In this document: piece after piece, positions 23,473-33,177 of the stretch
How positions within the stretch are numbered: the stretch's first letter is position 1
How the letters are laid out: the number at the start of each line of letters is the position of its first letter
NCBI GenBank assembly: GCA_016933295.1
Contig: JAFGBG010000143.1
Coordinates: 1-42,680 of the forward strand
Reading direction: 5' to 3'
DNA: 42,680 bases
Origin: Sedimentisphaerales bacterium
Lineage (GTDB): Bacteria; Planctomycetota; Phycisphaerae; Sedimentisphaerales; Anaerobacaceae
Program-made: the position numbers and the translations under genes
The notes under the pieces: model-generated
Seen by the model: the letters and a program-made list of their open reading frames with translations, nothing else
Databases searched by the model: none
Told to the model about the DNA's origin: nothing

Positions 23473-26412
23473 ATGCGTGCCGATATAATAAAAATTGTTT
23501 TAACCGTAGTTTTATGCCTGTCTTGTTTTCAATGTGAAGGATTCGCCGCTGGTCGGGATCAATATGTGGATAATGTGTACGGCGAAGGCGATTTTCCTCT
23601 CGCCCAAAAAGGAAATCTCGCCGCACTTTACGTAGATTCCCGGGATTACACAGGTGTCGTTCGCGCCGTAAAGGACCTGCAGGCGGACATAAAACGTGTC
23701 ACGGGCGAAACGCCCGAAATTGCGCAGGATTCGACTAATCCTCAAAAAAATATGGTCCTGATCGGCACAATCGGCAAAAGCCCGGTCATCGATAAGTTAA
23801 TCGAAGGCAGGAAAATTGACGTCACACAAATCAAAGGCAAATGGGAGTCGTTTTTGATTCAGGTTGTGCCGGAGCCTTTGCCGGGCATAGAATTTGGATT
23901 AATTATCGCCGGAAGCGACAAACGCGGGACCATCTATGGGATCTACGACCTGTCTGCACAAATCGGCGTCTCGCCCTGGTACTGGTGGGCGGATGTCCCG
24001 GTCGAAAGAAAAGACGCCCTTTTTATCAAGCCGGGAAAATACCTGCAAGGCCCCCCCGCCGTTAAGTATCGGGGAATTTTTATCAACGATGAAGGCTGGG
24101 CGCTTGCCCCCTGGGTCGGAGAAAAATTCGGGGGCTTCAACCACGAATTCTACGTCCATGTTTTTGAGCTGCTGCTTCGGCTAAAAGCCAATCATCTCTG
24201 GCCCGGGATGTGGGGCAAATACTTCGGTGACGACCCGATGAATCCGAAGCTGGCCGACGAATACGGCATCGTTATGGGCTCGGCTCACTGCGAACCTTTG
24301 CTCTTCAACAATGACCCCGGGGCCGGGAAGTGGACGGCGGAAATGGGGCCCTGGCGTTATGATACCAACAGGGACAATATATGTAAAGTGCTGGATAAGA
24401 CGGTTGCGGAAAGAGGACAATACGAGAACGTATATACAGTCGGTCTGCGGGGAGTTCATGACACGCAGATGACAGGCGGCGAAAATATACAGGAGCAGGT
24501 TGCTTTGCTGGAGAAGGTATTCAAGGACCAGCGCGAGATTCTTACCAAATATATAAATAAAAAGATTACAGATATCCCTCAGGTTTTCATTCCTTATAAG
24601 GAAGTCCAGGATTATTATGACAGCGGCCTGAAGGTCCCCGATGATGTAACCATTATGTGGAGCGATGATAACTGGGGAAATATCCGAAGGCTGCCCAATC
24701 CCGAAGACAAGCCGCGAGCCGGTCGTGGCGGCGTTTACTATCATTACGATTTCCACGGCGGGCCCCGCTCATACGAGTGGCTCAACACCAGCCCTATACA
24801 AAGGACATGGGAACAGATGCATCTGGCCTATCGTCACAGGGCTGATCGAATCTGGATTGTGAATGTGGGCGATATTAAACCGATGGAATTCCCGATATCT
24901 TTCTTCCTGGATTATGCCTGGGCGCCTGAGACAATGCCGGCGGAAAGTTTGCCGGAATATACGAAGCTCTGGGCTAAGCAGCAGTTCGGTCCGAAATATG
25001 CCGCCGACATTGCCGATATTCTCACCAAATACACGAAATACAACGGCCGGCGAAAACCCGAGAGTTTAGCGGCCGACACCTACAGTCTCTCTAATTACCG
25101 TGAGGCGGAAATCGTTGTCAATGACTACTACAAAATTGCTGATAAGGCCGAAGAGATTTACAATAGCATTCCCGCCGAATACAAAGATGCCTATTATCAG
25201 CTTGTGCTGTACCCTACAAAGGCCTGCGCTAATTTGAATGAGCTTTATCTGGCTCATGGTAAAAATCTTCTTTATGCACAACAGGGACGTGCCGGAACAA
25301 ACTATATGGCCCGTAGAGTAAAGGAATTGTTCGAAAAAGACGCCGAGCTTTCCAATTATTATAATAAGGAAATGGCCGGCGGAAAATGGAACCATATGAT
25401 GGACACGACGCATATCGGCTACACATCCTGGAATCCGCCTCGAAGGAACAGAATGCCCAGGGTTCGAGAGATTGATGTCCCCGCGGCGGCTGAAATGGGC
25501 GTAGCCATAGAAGGCTCGGACAAATGGTGGCCAAAGGAAAGCAGTGATGCAATATTGCCCGAATTCGACCCTTATAACAGACAGAAATATTATATCGAGG
25601 TCTTTAATCGTGGACAGGCGCCTTTCGATTTCCAGGTCAAGCCGGCCCAATCCTGGCTGTCAGTGACGCCGGCTCAGGGAAAGATAGAAAAGCAGCTGCG
25701 CCTGTGGGTCAACGTGGACTGGCAGATGGTACCGACAGGGACGAATCGAGCCGCTTTGACAATTACCGGGCCGGATGGTAAAAACGTAACTGTTCAGGCG
25801 GTTGTGAAAAATCCCGAATCACCGAAGCCGGATATGGTCAACGGTTTTGTCGAAAGTAACGGCTGTGTTTCGATGGAAGCAGAGCATTATACAAAGGCGG
25901 TCGAGACGGAACCGATTAAGTGGCTGGTCGTTCCTGATTTAGGGCGAACGCTTTCCGGCGTGACTCCTGTGCCCGTTACCGCGAAGAGACAAAGTCCCCG
26001 GTCGAACAGTCCACGCCTGGAATATAACATGTATCTATTCGGCAGCGGCACAGTTAAGGTGAATGTTTATGTCTGTCCCACCCAGAATTTTCTTAATACC
26101 GACGGACTGCATTATGCCGTTTCGTTCGACGACGAGCCGCCGCAAATGGTCAACATCCACGAAAATGAAACTGTGCCCGACTGGCAATATCCTCCGTATT
26201 GGAATCAGGCGGTCAGTGATAATATTAAAATTCTTGTCTCCGAGCATCTTATCAACAAGCCGGGTGAGCATGTCCTGAAATTCTGGATGGTTGATCCGGG
26301 CGTCGTCCTTCAGAAAATTGTCGTCGATACCGGTGGTGTTAAGTCAAGCTATCTCGGTCCGCCGGAAAGCTTTCACAAGCAGACTGCCGTCGCTTCCGCT
26401 TCCGGCGATTAG
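23473..26412 (+). CDS. GH115 xylan alpha-1,2-glucuronidase, secreted
   Basis: A 979-residue GH115 enzyme that removes (4-O-methyl)-glucuronic acid side chains from xylan. A signal peptide (IVLTVVLCLSCFQCEGFAA) is followed by an N-terminal domain with NMVLIGTIGKS, then the barrel with the family-typical RGIFINDEGWAL, LRLKANHLWPGMWG, GSAHCEPLL and GLRGVHDTQMTGG. The C-terminal beta-sandwich begins near NGFVESNGCVSMEAEHY and corresponds to the GH115 C-terminal domain. The ATG at 23473 has GGGAGG 8 nt upstream and is preferred over a TTG at 23452. It makes the locus specific for glucuronoxylan rather than plain xylan. It ends 35 bp from the convergent beta-helix gene. Confidence 0.95.
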   Translation: MRADIIKIVLTVVLCLSCFQCEGFAAGRDQYVDNVYGEGDFPLAQKGNLAALYVDSRDYTGVVRAVKDLQADIKRVTGETPEIAQDSTNPQKNMVLIGTIGKSPVIDKLIEGRKIDVTQIKGKWESFLIQVVPEPLPGIEFGLIIAGSDKRGTIYGIYDLSAQIGVSPWYWWADVPVERKDALFIKPGKYLQGPPAVKYRGIFINDEGWALAPWVGEKFGGFNHEFYVHVFELLLRLKANHLWPGMWGKYFGDDPMNPKLADEYGIVMGSAHCEPLLFNNDPGAGKWTAEMGPWRYDTNRDNICKVLDKTVAERGQYENVYTVGLRGVHDTQMTGGENIQEQVALLEKVFKDQREILTKYINKKITDIPQVFIPYKEVQDYYDSGLKVPDDVTIMWSDDNWGNIRRLPNPEDKPRAGRGGVYYHYDFHGGPRSYEWLNTSPIQRTWEQMHLAYRHRADRIWIVNVGDIKPMEFPISFFLDYAWAPETMPAESLPEYTKLWAKQQFGPKYAADIADILTKYTKYNGRRKPESLAADTYSLSNYREAEIVVNDYYKIADKAEEIYNSIPAEYKDAYYQLVLYPTKACANLNELYLAHGKNLLYAQQGRAGTNYMARRVKELFEKDAELSNYYNKEMAGGKWNHMMDTTHIGYTSWNPPRRNRMPRVREIDVPAAAEMGVAIEGSDKWWPKESSDAILPEFDPYNRQKYYIEVFNRGQAPFDFQVKPAQSWLSVTPAQGKIEKQLRLWVNVDWQMVPTGTNRAALTITGPDGKNVTVQAVVKNPESPKPDMVNGFVESNGCVSMEAEHYTKAVETEPIKWLVVPDLGRTLSGVTPVPVTAKRQSPRSNSPRLEYNMYLFGSGTVKVNVYVCPTQNFLNTDGLHYAVSFDDEPPQMVNIHENETVPDWQYPPYWNQAVSDNIKILVSEHLINKPGEHVLKFWMVDPGVVLQKIVVDTGGVKSSYLGPPESFHKQTAVASASGD

Positions 26413-26446
26413 TGTAATTTTTAGATTCTATTATTCGCCGGGCTGT

Positions 26447-28300
26447 TTAATCGGGACACGGAGCAAAAGCACCCGGAAAACGTCCATCTTTTTTCTCCCA
26501 GCCGAGAAGCGACCCGATTTCGATTGGCAGCTCGGTTGCAATTTCGGAGCCGGGGAATGATTTTAGTAATTCGTAATTACTGAGTTCGGGACTTTTGAAC
26601 AAAGGTCCGTCGTAATTTACGAAAATCCGGCTATGGCCGGAAAATTCCGAATGCAGTTTATTTAGCTCCTCCGGCGATTGTAATTCCACGCTATGATTAC
26701 CTTCGACCACCGGGCTCCAGAGAATCAACGGCCGCGATTCCTGGTTTTTCATTCGTACATAGACATTGTAGTCAAGTTGTTTGAGCTGCGGCAGTTTGAG
26801 CCGCTCGTACATATTTGACGGCTGGCGAATCTCAAGAAACGGCCTGCGAAATTGCTCGTTCGCCGCCAGCAGGTTGTTTACGAACACGTGACCGTCCCGC
26901 TCCTCGACGTCCGGACCGGTGCTGGGGTGCCAGCCGAAGTGATCGCCCACCGCACTTCTGGCGGTACGCTCGAACCAGACTCTGCTGTTGACCAGGGTAT
27001 TCTGATAAATCCGGGCGTCACAGCTATTGAGCACTTTAATTCCTGTCGGACAATTGACAAAGACGTTACCGGCACAAATTACTCCTTTAGAGATTTCAAA
27101 GAAAAATCCGTTGTCCGTCCCGTCGATCCAGTTATTCACAAATACTCCGTTTACGTTACCTACGTCATACCAGATGCCGTTCGAGTCGGGATGGTCGAGG
27201 ACCAGATTGTCCCGGCAGGTGACACGGTAACACTGGTTGAAAATTTTCACCGCCGCAGGAAAATATCCCTCGATCTTCTCGATGTTGTTTCGCATAATGA
27301 CATTTTTTTCCAGCAGAACATCGGAAGAGCTCAGGATGAAGATTCCTTCCGTACTGGTATCACTCACTAAGCAATGCCGTATGGTTAAATTATCGCCCCT
27401 GAAGTAGCCGGCAACGCGGGAACAATAGGTAATCGCACAATGTTCCAGGGTCATTCCCGTCACATCTTTTCCGTGATTGGATTCGTCGGATAATCCCTCC
27501 GGGTCCTTTCCTTCGATCTCGAATGCGCGGAAGGCATACTGGGTGAATGTGATCCCGCGAATCACCGGCCCCTTGCCGTCCGAACTTTTGCCGTGACAGT
27601 TTCCGGTCGTGCGTATAATTGCACTATCGAAAGCGGTGATTTCGACAAGTTTGTTCGCCGGGTCGGTGCCGATATAAACTTCTCCGGCATCATAATCAAT
27701 GAAATATGAATTCTCATCTACATCTTCCCGGCTGCCGACGGTCTGCAATAATCTGCCGTTTACGAAAACCATGTCATTGTTGAAGAGATATAGCGGCGTA
27801 GATCTCCGCGGCCGCCACCATTCCGCGGGTTTGGATGGGAACAAACGGGACCATGATGTTTTCCACAAACCGTCTTTCGGATGCTCCCAGTTGGTTGCGA
27901 TCATAGTTCCTTTGAGGACGGGATGCTCGTCCGCATAAGGTTGAATGGTGATGCCCTGGTTCAGGAGCAGTCCTCCGGTTCGATAGATTCCGCCGCGTAG
28001 AATGATTGCGTCGCCGGTCTTTACATTCTCTATGGCAGCGTCCAGGGTTGTCGGCTTGCCAGGAGTCGTTCCCGTTTCGTCGACCTGTCCGTCGGGAGCG
28101 GCATAATAAATCCGGCCCGTCACCTTCGGTAAATCGTATTTTTGCCAGACCGGGCCGTAAGGTCCGCCCGAGGGTTGTGCCGTTGCCGGCAGTGAGCTTA
28201 AGAGCAAAACACAGCAAATAAGCCATTTCACCGGTTTTAAATATAATCGGGGATGATTTTGAATAACGCGAAAGGATTGTTCGGCTTGGTTATATAGCAT
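26447..28300 (-). CDS. Secreted right-handed beta-helix protein
   Basis: A 617-residue protein. The signal peptide (KPVKWLICCVLLLSSLPATAQ) lies after a 22-residue cytoplasmic leader. A pectate-lyase-like parallel beta-helix follows. It opens with IYYAAPDG..GTTPGKPTTLDAAIENVKTGDAIILRGG in outline, then repeated turns such as MTLEHCAITYC, LTIRHCLVSD, VLLEKNVIMRNN and GVFVNNWID. The fold is shared by polysaccharide lyases, GH28-like enzymes and GH120 beta-xylosidases. I cannot assign a catalytic family. The locus suggests action on xylan or its decorations outside the cytoplasm. It has its own promoter at 28355-28383 and an AGGAAGGG site. Confidence 0.85.
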   Translation of the reverse strand: MLYNQAEQSFRVIQNHPRLYLKPVKWLICCVLLLSSLPATAQPSGGPYGPVWQKYDLPKVTGRIYYAAPDGQVDETGTTPGKPTTLDAAIENVKTGDAIILRGGIYRTGGLLLNQGITIQPYADEHPVLKGTMIATNWEHPKDGLWKTSWSRLFPSKPAEWWRPRRSTPLYLFNNDMVFVNGRLLQTVGSREDVDENSYFIDYDAGEVYIGTDPANKLVEITAFDSAIIRTTGNCHGKSSDGKGPVIRGITFTQYAFRAFEIEGKDPEGLSDESNHGKDVTGMTLEHCAITYCSRVAGYFRGDNLTIRHCLVSDTSTEGIFILSSSDVLLEKNVIMRNNIEKIEGYFPAAVKIFNQCYRVTCRDNLVLDHPDSNGIWYDVGNVNGVFVNNWIDGTDNGFFFEISKGVICAGNVFVNCPTGIKVLNSCDARIYQNTLVNSRVWFERTARSAVGDHFGWHPSTGPDVEERDGHVFVNNLLAANEQFRRPFLEIRQPSNMYERLKLPQLKQLDYNVYVRMKNQESRPLILWSPVVEGNHSVELQSPEELNKLHSEFSGHSRIFVNYDGPLFKSPELSNYELLKSFPGSEIATELPIEIGSLLGWEKKDGRFPGAFAPCPD

Positions 28301-28632
28301 TTTTATCCCTTCCTAATTAATGAAGTATTACATTCTCTATTTTCGATGACGTTGATTATACAGCTCCGGAATAAATGATTCAAGTAAAGAAAATACTGCC
28401 GATTACTGTTTTTATAAGGATTTAATAAAGATATCGGGAAGGGTAAAAGTATAACATTTATATATATCGCCGGCGGCAATAGTTAAAAGGATAACCGAGT
28501 TTTTCAAATAAATATATTTGTCTCTGTAATTAATCTCATAAATTTGTTACTATGTTACAAGCTTCAATTTGGATAAAGATGTTGAAACTTTTGGCTAAAT
28601 ATCAGCTATGAATTAAATGAGGTATAATAGTG
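28301..28632. other. Divergent intergenic region
   Basis: About 330 AT-rich bases between the beta-helix gene (left, - strand) and the DUF362 gene (right, + strand). It holds a consensus promoter for the beta-helix gene. No clear promoter for the + strand gene was found: TTGAAA at 28582 lacks a good -10. The ACAAWWTGAG operator is absent here. Confidence 0.6.
28355..28383 (-). promoter_or_regulatory. Promoter of the beta-helix gene
   Basis: On the minus strand TTGAAT (28383-28378), 17 bp, then TATAAT (28360-28355). The leader is about 50 bases. Confidence 0.7.
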
Positions 28633-29688
28633 ATGAATCTGAGAAATTTAAACGGGGATTCGAGTAATCTTAAAAGCAGAAGGGCTTTTTTAAAGAGTAC
28701 GGTTCTGATATCGGCGGGATTACTGATGAGAAATCAGGTCATCGCAAGAGCGGCGGGCTCAATCCTTGCCGATTCGAAAAAAAGTCGAGTTTCGTTTATT
28801 ACAGGCTCTGATCGACGCGAGATGGTATATCAGGCGTTAATGCCGTTAAAAGATGAAATAGAAAAGGGTATACAGGGAAAGCAGATTATCATCAAGCCGA
28901 ATTTCGTTGGAACAAGATATCCCCTGTGTGCGACACACGCCGATGCCGTGCGGGGATTGCTCGATTTTTTGAAACCGATCTACAAGGAAAAGATTATCAT
29001 CGGAGAGTCGTCCGCCTTTGAAGTGACATCGAACGGTTACATGAATTATGGATACCTTCCTCTCGAAAAGGAATATAATGTCACGCTTGTTGACTTAAAC
29101 GAGCATTCCACCAAACCGGTCTGGATAACCGACCGAAATATTAGGCCGGCGAAAATTCAGGTTATAAGCGAGTTTCTCAATCCGAAGAACTATTTTATTT
29201 CCATCACCCGCCTTAAGACTCATGATACGGTCGTTGCCACAATGGGCCTGAAAAATATTTTAATGGCATCACCCGTCAGTCAGTATAACGGAAGAAGATA
29301 CAAGCGCGCGGTCCATGCCGGCGGCCCCAGATGGCTTAATTACAATTTATTTTTGCTCGCACAGCTCATGCGGCCTCAACTGACCGTGATCGACGCTCTT
29401 GAAGGAATGCAGGGCAACGGTCCTGTTCGCGGTTTTGCCGTCGAACACGGCGTGGCGCTTGCCGGAACGGATGTGCTTGCCGTCGATAGCATCGGGGCGC
29501 AACTGATGAATATTCCTCTCGATAACATCGGCTACCTGACCTACTGTGCCGAGGCCGGTCTGGGCAACGTCGATAAATCTAAAATAGAAATCATAGGCGG
29601 CAAAGACCCGAAAGACTACGTCAAGCGGTATCAGCTTCCGGACAGTATCGAGCGGCAGCTCGAATGGAAGAGCGATTTAATGTCCTGA
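28633..29688 (+). CDS. Tat-exported DUF362 protein
   Basis: A 351-residue protein with a twin-arginine signal (SRRAFLKSTVLISAGLLM) and a DUF362 domain: KQIIIKPNFVGTRYPLCATHADAV, IIGESSAF, and KTHDTVVATMGLKNILMA, then VIDALEGMQGNGPVRG. The molecular function of DUF362 is not settled. Some members carry ferredoxin domains, but this one has no cysteine clusters. Tat export means that it folds in the cytoplasm and works in the periplasm. Its place between two xylan-related genes suggests a link to polysaccharide processing, but no reaction can be named. The ATG at 28633 is favoured over the GTG just before it. Confidence 0.85.
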   Translation: MNLRNLNGDSSNLKSRRAFLKSTVLISAGLLMRNQVIARAAGSILADSKKSRVSFITGSDRREMVYQALMPLKDEIEKGIQGKQIIIKPNFVGTRYPLCATHADAVRGLLDFLKPIYKEKIIIGESSAFEVTSNGYMNYGYLPLEKEYNVTLVDLNEHSTKPVWITDRNIRPAKIQVISEFLNPKNYFISITRLKTHDTVVATMGLKNILMASPVSQYNGRRYKRAVHAGGPRWLNYNLFLLAQLMRPQLTVIDALEGMQGNGPVRGFAVEHGVALAGTDVLAVDSIGAQLMNIPLDNIGYLTYCAEAGLGNVDKSKIEIIGGKDPKDYVKRYQLPDSIERQLEWKSDLMS

Positions 29689-29734
29689 GGTATAGGGAGT
29701 TTAGTAATTTGCCGTTCTCGTCGGCAAGCGACAA

Positions 29735-29777
29735 CCCGGAGGCTGTTTTTATTGCTATGATTTCTGCCTCCGCCGGG
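29735..29777. terminator. Stem-loop between convergent genes
   Basis: GGAGGC (29738-29743) and GCCTCC (29766-29771) form a 6-bp stem, and the flanking CCC and GGG can extend it with a bulge. It sits between the convergent DUF362 and GH3 genes. The T run after it is weak, so it may be a bidirectional terminator of low quality. Confidence 0.35.
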
Positions 29778-29799
29778 ATTTTCTCGATATCGAATCGTT

Positions 29800-32052
29800 C
29801 TATTCCACGGCAAAAACCGCCACAGCCGGCTCGGGCGCGCCAAGTTCGACGCCGCGGCTTCCGGGAGAGCAGCCGCCGATGGTAATTGTGAAACGACCCG
29901 GCTCTAAAATTTTATTGCCGCTCTCGTCGAATATCGACATCATATCTGGTGTAATCTCGAACGTGAGAGTCCGGCTTCTGCCGGGCCCCAGGCGGACACG
30001 CTGGAACGCCTTTAGAGAGCTAAACGGAGTTTCGACGGAAGACTCGATGTCACTCAAGTATAGCTGCACTACCTCCTCCCCGAATTTATCGCCGGTATTC
30101 CTCAGAGTCACCCTTACTCGAAGCGAGTCCCCTTCTCGTATATGTGTCGCGCTCAGTACAGGTCTGCCGTATTCGAATTGCGTGTAGCACAGGCCGAAGC
30201 CGAACGGGTACAGCGGCTCGTCGGTCATATACCGGTAGGTTCTGCCGGTCATCGAGTAATCATCGTACGGCGGAAGCTGGCTGGTTGATTTCGGGAAAGT
30301 CACCGGCAGGCGTCCGGACGGTGACTCATCGCCGAAGATTATATCGGCTACGGCATTGCCCCCCTGTTCTCCGGGATACCACGCGAATAAAATCGCGTCC
30401 GCAAGCTCCTGAATTTCCGGTATGGCCAGCGGGCTTCCTCCGGTCAGAACGACAATGATGGGTTTGTCGTTATTGCTTCGGAGCCGTCTGAGCCAGTCCA
30501 CCTGATGAGGGGGCAATCCGATATCATCGCGGTCGCCGTTCTTTGTCGAAGCCAGGGCGGCTCCTTCTTCCCCTTCTATCTCGTTCGTTATCCCCATCAC
30601 GACGACAATGACGTCCGCGTTTTGAGCGGCTCTGGCTGTCCATGCGTTTGGATTGGCGCTTTCCCTGTCCAGCAGGAAGCCCAGGCGGTACTGGATAAAA
30701 CTGCCGGGCTGGAGTTTCGCGCTCAGCCCTTCGAGTATCGTGACCATTTCGTCACTGACACCGTGGTAGTTTCCCAACAGCACGTCGGTATTATTGGCAC
30801 AGGGGCCGGTGACGAATAAAAAGCCCATATCTTTCTTCAACGGCAGGAGATTATTGTCGTTCTTGAGCAGGACAATGGATTTGACGGCGGCTTCACGGGC
30901 GAGCTTTTTGTGCTTTTCGCAGCGTATCACATCGGGCGGTATCGAAGAGAAAGGATTTTGCCGCGGCGGGTCGAACAGGCCGAGTTTGAATCGCGTTCGC
31001 AGCAGGATGGCCAGTGACCTGTCGATGGTTTCCTCGGTCACAAGGCCCTTGTTGACCGCCTCGACGAGATATGGAAAAGTATTGCCGCAATTGAGATTGA
31101 CGCCGCTGTTAACCGCCAGGGCCGCCGATTCGGTCGACGAGCCCGTTAATTTATGCCCATTGTGTAAATCAGCCAGCGCCCCGCAGTCGGAGACGACATG
31201 CCCCTTGAATCCCCACTGCTCGCGGAGTATTTCGCCGAGCAGCGTTTTACTGCCGCAGCATGCCTCGTCGTTCGTGCGGTTGTATGCGCACATAACGGCC
31301 TCTACTCCGGCGTCAACCAGCGCCTTGAAAGCCGGCAAATACGTTTCGTAAAAATCTTTCATGCTTACCTCGGCGTTGAATTCGTGCCTGTCGGCCTCCG
31401 GCCCGCTGTGCACCACATAATGTTTGGCGCAGGCCGCCGCCTTGAGATATTTTGGATTATTGCCCTGCAGGCCCTTCACGAAAGCGACTCCCATAACCGA
31501 AGTCAGATAAGGATCTTCGCCGTACGTCTCCTGTCCGCGTCCCCAGCGCGGGTCGCGAAAGATATTGATATTGGGTGTCCAGAAGGTCAGCCCGCCGTAT
31601 TGGAGGCGTCGTCCTTTTTTGACTGCTGCGTTATGCATCGCCCTGGCTTCGTCGGAAATCGCAGTCGAGACCCGATAGATCAAGTCTTCGTCGAATGTTG
31701 CCGCCAGTCCGATTGCCTGTGGGAATACGGTTGCGCGGCCGGCTCGCGCGACGCCGTGCAGGCACTCGTTCCACCAGTTGTACTCCGGCACATCCAGCCG
31801 CTCGATGGCCGGGCTGTTGTAGAGCATCTGCGAAACTTTCTCTTCCAGCGTCATTCGGGAAATCAAATCCTCGATGCGCGAATCTATCGGCGCCGACGGG
31901 TTCTTATACACCGGCTGCCTCATCGAAATCTTCCTGTCACCGATAGGTGTTATTGTTCTGCGTTGAGTATGAGTCGTTCTCATCTGGCACGATACCGTCA
32001 GTAGCAGTGCCAAAGAGAGCATTATGATTGTTAAAAGAGTCGCCCTTTTCAC
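29800..32052 (-). CDS. GH3 beta-xylosidase/beta-glucosidase lipoprotein
   Basis: A 750-residue exported GH3 enzyme. The signal peptide ends in a lipobox (LLTVSC, Cys22), so it is a membrane-anchored lipoprotein. The barrel has MTLEEKVSQMLYNSPAI, DPRWGRGQETYGEDP, KHY at about 210, and the nucleophile Asp289 in HVVSDCGAL. An alpha/beta domain and a C-terminal fibronectin III-like domain (EEVVQLYLSD...PFSSLKAFQRV in outline) complete the usual three-domain form. SDCGAL...NLNCG resembles bacterial and plant GH3 xylan 1,4-beta-xylosidases. It starts at GTG with a strong AAGGAAGG and has its own promoter at 32161-32189. It likely trims xylo-oligosaccharides outside the cytoplasm, complementing the intracellular GH3. 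Confidence 0.94.
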   Translation of the reverse strand: MKRATLLTIIMLSLALLLTVSCQMRTTHTQRRTITPIGDRKISMRQPVYKNPSAPIDSRIEDLISRMTLEEKVSQMLYNSPAIERLDVPEYNWWNECLHGVARAGRATVFPQAIGLAATFDEDLIYRVSTAISDEARAMHNAAVKKGRRLQYGGLTFWTPNINIFRDPRWGRGQETYGEDPYLTSVMGVAFVKGLQGNNPKYLKAAACAKHYVVHSGPEADRHEFNAEVSMKDFYETYLPAFKALVDAGVEAVMCAYNRTNDEACCGSKTLLGEILREQWGFKGHVVSDCGALADLHNGHKLTGSSTESAALAVNSGVNLNCGNTFPYLVEAVNKGLVTEETIDRSLAILLRTRFKLGLFDPPRQNPFSSIPPDVIRCEKHKKLAREAAVKSIVLLKNDNNLLPLKKDMGFLFVTGPCANNTDVLLGNYHGVSDEMVTILEGLSAKLQPGSFIQYRLGFLLDRESANPNAWTARAAQNADVIVVVMGITNEIEGEEGAALASTKNGDRDDIGLPPHQVDWLRRLRSNNDKPIIVVLTGGSPLAIPEIQELADAILFAWYPGEQGGNAVADIIFGDESPSGRLPVTFPKSTSQLPPYDDYSMTGRTYRYMTDEPLYPFGFGLCYTQFEYGRPVLSATHIREGDSLRVRVTLRNTGDKFGEEVVQLYLSDIESSVETPFSSLKAFQRVRLGPGRSRTLTFEITPDMMSIFDESGNKILEPGRFTITIGGCSPGSRGVELGAPEPAVAVFAVE

Positions 32053-32160
32053 GATAGCCTTCCTTTCCCCCCCCTGCTTTTTACATAGTCTATACTCGGC
32101 CTTTTATTTATGGAATCCTCTGCGCATAATCGCCGAACTAAATATCAAAATCGAGAGCCG

Positions 32161-32189
32161 ATTATACAAATATTATAGTTATTCCACAA
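32161..32189 (-). promoter_or_regulatory. Promoter of the GH3 lipoprotein gene
   Basis: On the minus strand TTGTGG (32189-32184), 17 bp, TATAAT (32166-32161). A second TATAAT overlaps the spacer at about 32177. The leader is about 100 bases. Confidence 0.6.
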
Positions 32190-32388
32190 GAGGCTTAAAT
32201 TGCCGAAAAATCTGCATAAAATTCTTCAAAAAATATGCAGCAATATGATGAAATATTGCCGTTGGTCATCCCGGTGATAGGTCCAATAAGAGCGGCGGGT
32301 TTTGCGTGGCAGCTCAAAAATCCGGCATAAATCTTGGCCGAAAACGTTGACGTTCCGAATGTATCCGCCGCTAAGATGCGGAGATTTA

Positions 32389-32417
32389 TTGACATACAGC
32401 GGCAAAAAGAGTAAAAT
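32389..32417 (+). promoter_or_regulatory. Promoter of the PEP-CTERM gene
   Basis: TTGACA (32389-32394), 17 bp, TAAAAT (32412-32417): near-perfect sigma-70 consensus, about 110 bases before the start codon. Confidence 0.75.
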
Positions 32418-32526
32418 ATATCCAAATGGGGAGGCGTTAATCGCTGCGGACATTTTTAAGCTACATCGAATTGCCACTGTTCGCTTGTTATTTATACAAA
32501 ACAGTAAAATACCGGAGGAGATGTAA

Positions 32527-33150
32527 ATGAGAGGTTTCCGAAATATTTTAATCGTATCCGCAATCGTTGTAACTTTTGCCGGTTCGTCGGCATGGGCGAA
32601 TCTGGTAGTAAACGGCAGTTTCGAGACGGGGGCCGATCCTGGCTCGTTCAAGACACTCAATCCCGGCGCTACCGACATCACAGGCTGGACTATCGGCAGC
32701 CAAATCGATTATATCGGCACATACTGGCAGGCTTCGGACGGCGGCCGCAGTATCGATCTGAGCGGATATTCCGCCGGCAGCATTCAGCAGGATATAGACA
32801 CAGTTGTCGGCTCGACCTACAACGTGACCTTCGATATGGCGGGCAATCCCGACGGCCTGCCGACGATAAAACAATTAGTAGTCGAAGCAATCGGCGTGGA
32901 TGCACAGGCGTTCGATTTCAATATCACAGGCGCAACGAAATCGAATATGGGCTGGACAACTATGCAATGGTCGTTCGTTGCAAATGCGGCGACGACAACG
33001 CTGAAATTCACATCGCTCGTTGGTGACACCGGCTGGGGGCCGGCTCTGGACAACGTCAATGTCTCGGTCGTTCCCGCGCCGGGGGCGCTGGCGCTTCTCG
33101 GTATCGGCACGACCCTGGTCGGCTGGATGCGAAGACGCAAAGCACTATAG
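32527..33150 (+). CDS. Choice-of-anchor C family PEP-CTERM protein
   Basis: A 207-residue secreted protein. The signal peptide is followed by a beta-sandwich of choice-of-anchor C (DUF642-like) type: LVVNGSFETG, then DYIGTYWQASDGGRSIDLSGYSAGSI in outline, YNVTFDMAGNPDGLP, and GPALDNVNVSVVP. It ends in a PEP-CTERM sorting tail (VPAPGALALLGIG, a membrane helix and MRRRKAL). Exosortase is expected to process it for surface display or release. DUF642-like domains may bind carbohydrate. The ribosome binding site (GGAGGAGA) is very strong, suggesting high expression. A terminator follows, so it is monocistronic. Confidence 0.94.
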   Translation: MRGFRNILIVSAIVVTFAGSSAWANLVVNGSFETGADPGSFKTLNPGATDITGWTIGSQIDYIGTYWQASDGGRSIDLSGYSAGSIQQDIDTVVGSTYNVTFDMAGNPDGLPTIKQLVVEAIGVDAQAFDFNITGATKSNMGWTTMQWSFVANAATTTLKFTSLVGDTGWGPALDNVNVSVVPAPGALALLGIGTTLVGWMRRRKAL

Positions 33151-33177
33151 GCATAATGATTTTACGAAATTCAAAAG

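Larger units (their letters stand above)
32053..32526. other. Divergent intergenic region
   Basis: The 474-base gap between the GH3 lipoprotein and the PEP-CTERM protein holds two good promoters, one for each gene. No other feature or convincing small gene was seen. Confidence 0.6.

Noticed and set aside
31198-32004. 268-codon ORF opposite the GH3 lipoprotein
   Set aside because: Antisense shadow; the GH3 frame has complete motifs and a lipobox.
32226-32681. 151-codon ORF on the - strand before the PEP-CTERM gene
   Set aside because: No motif; it covers two good promoters and the start of the PEP-CTERM gene, so it is unlikely to be coding.
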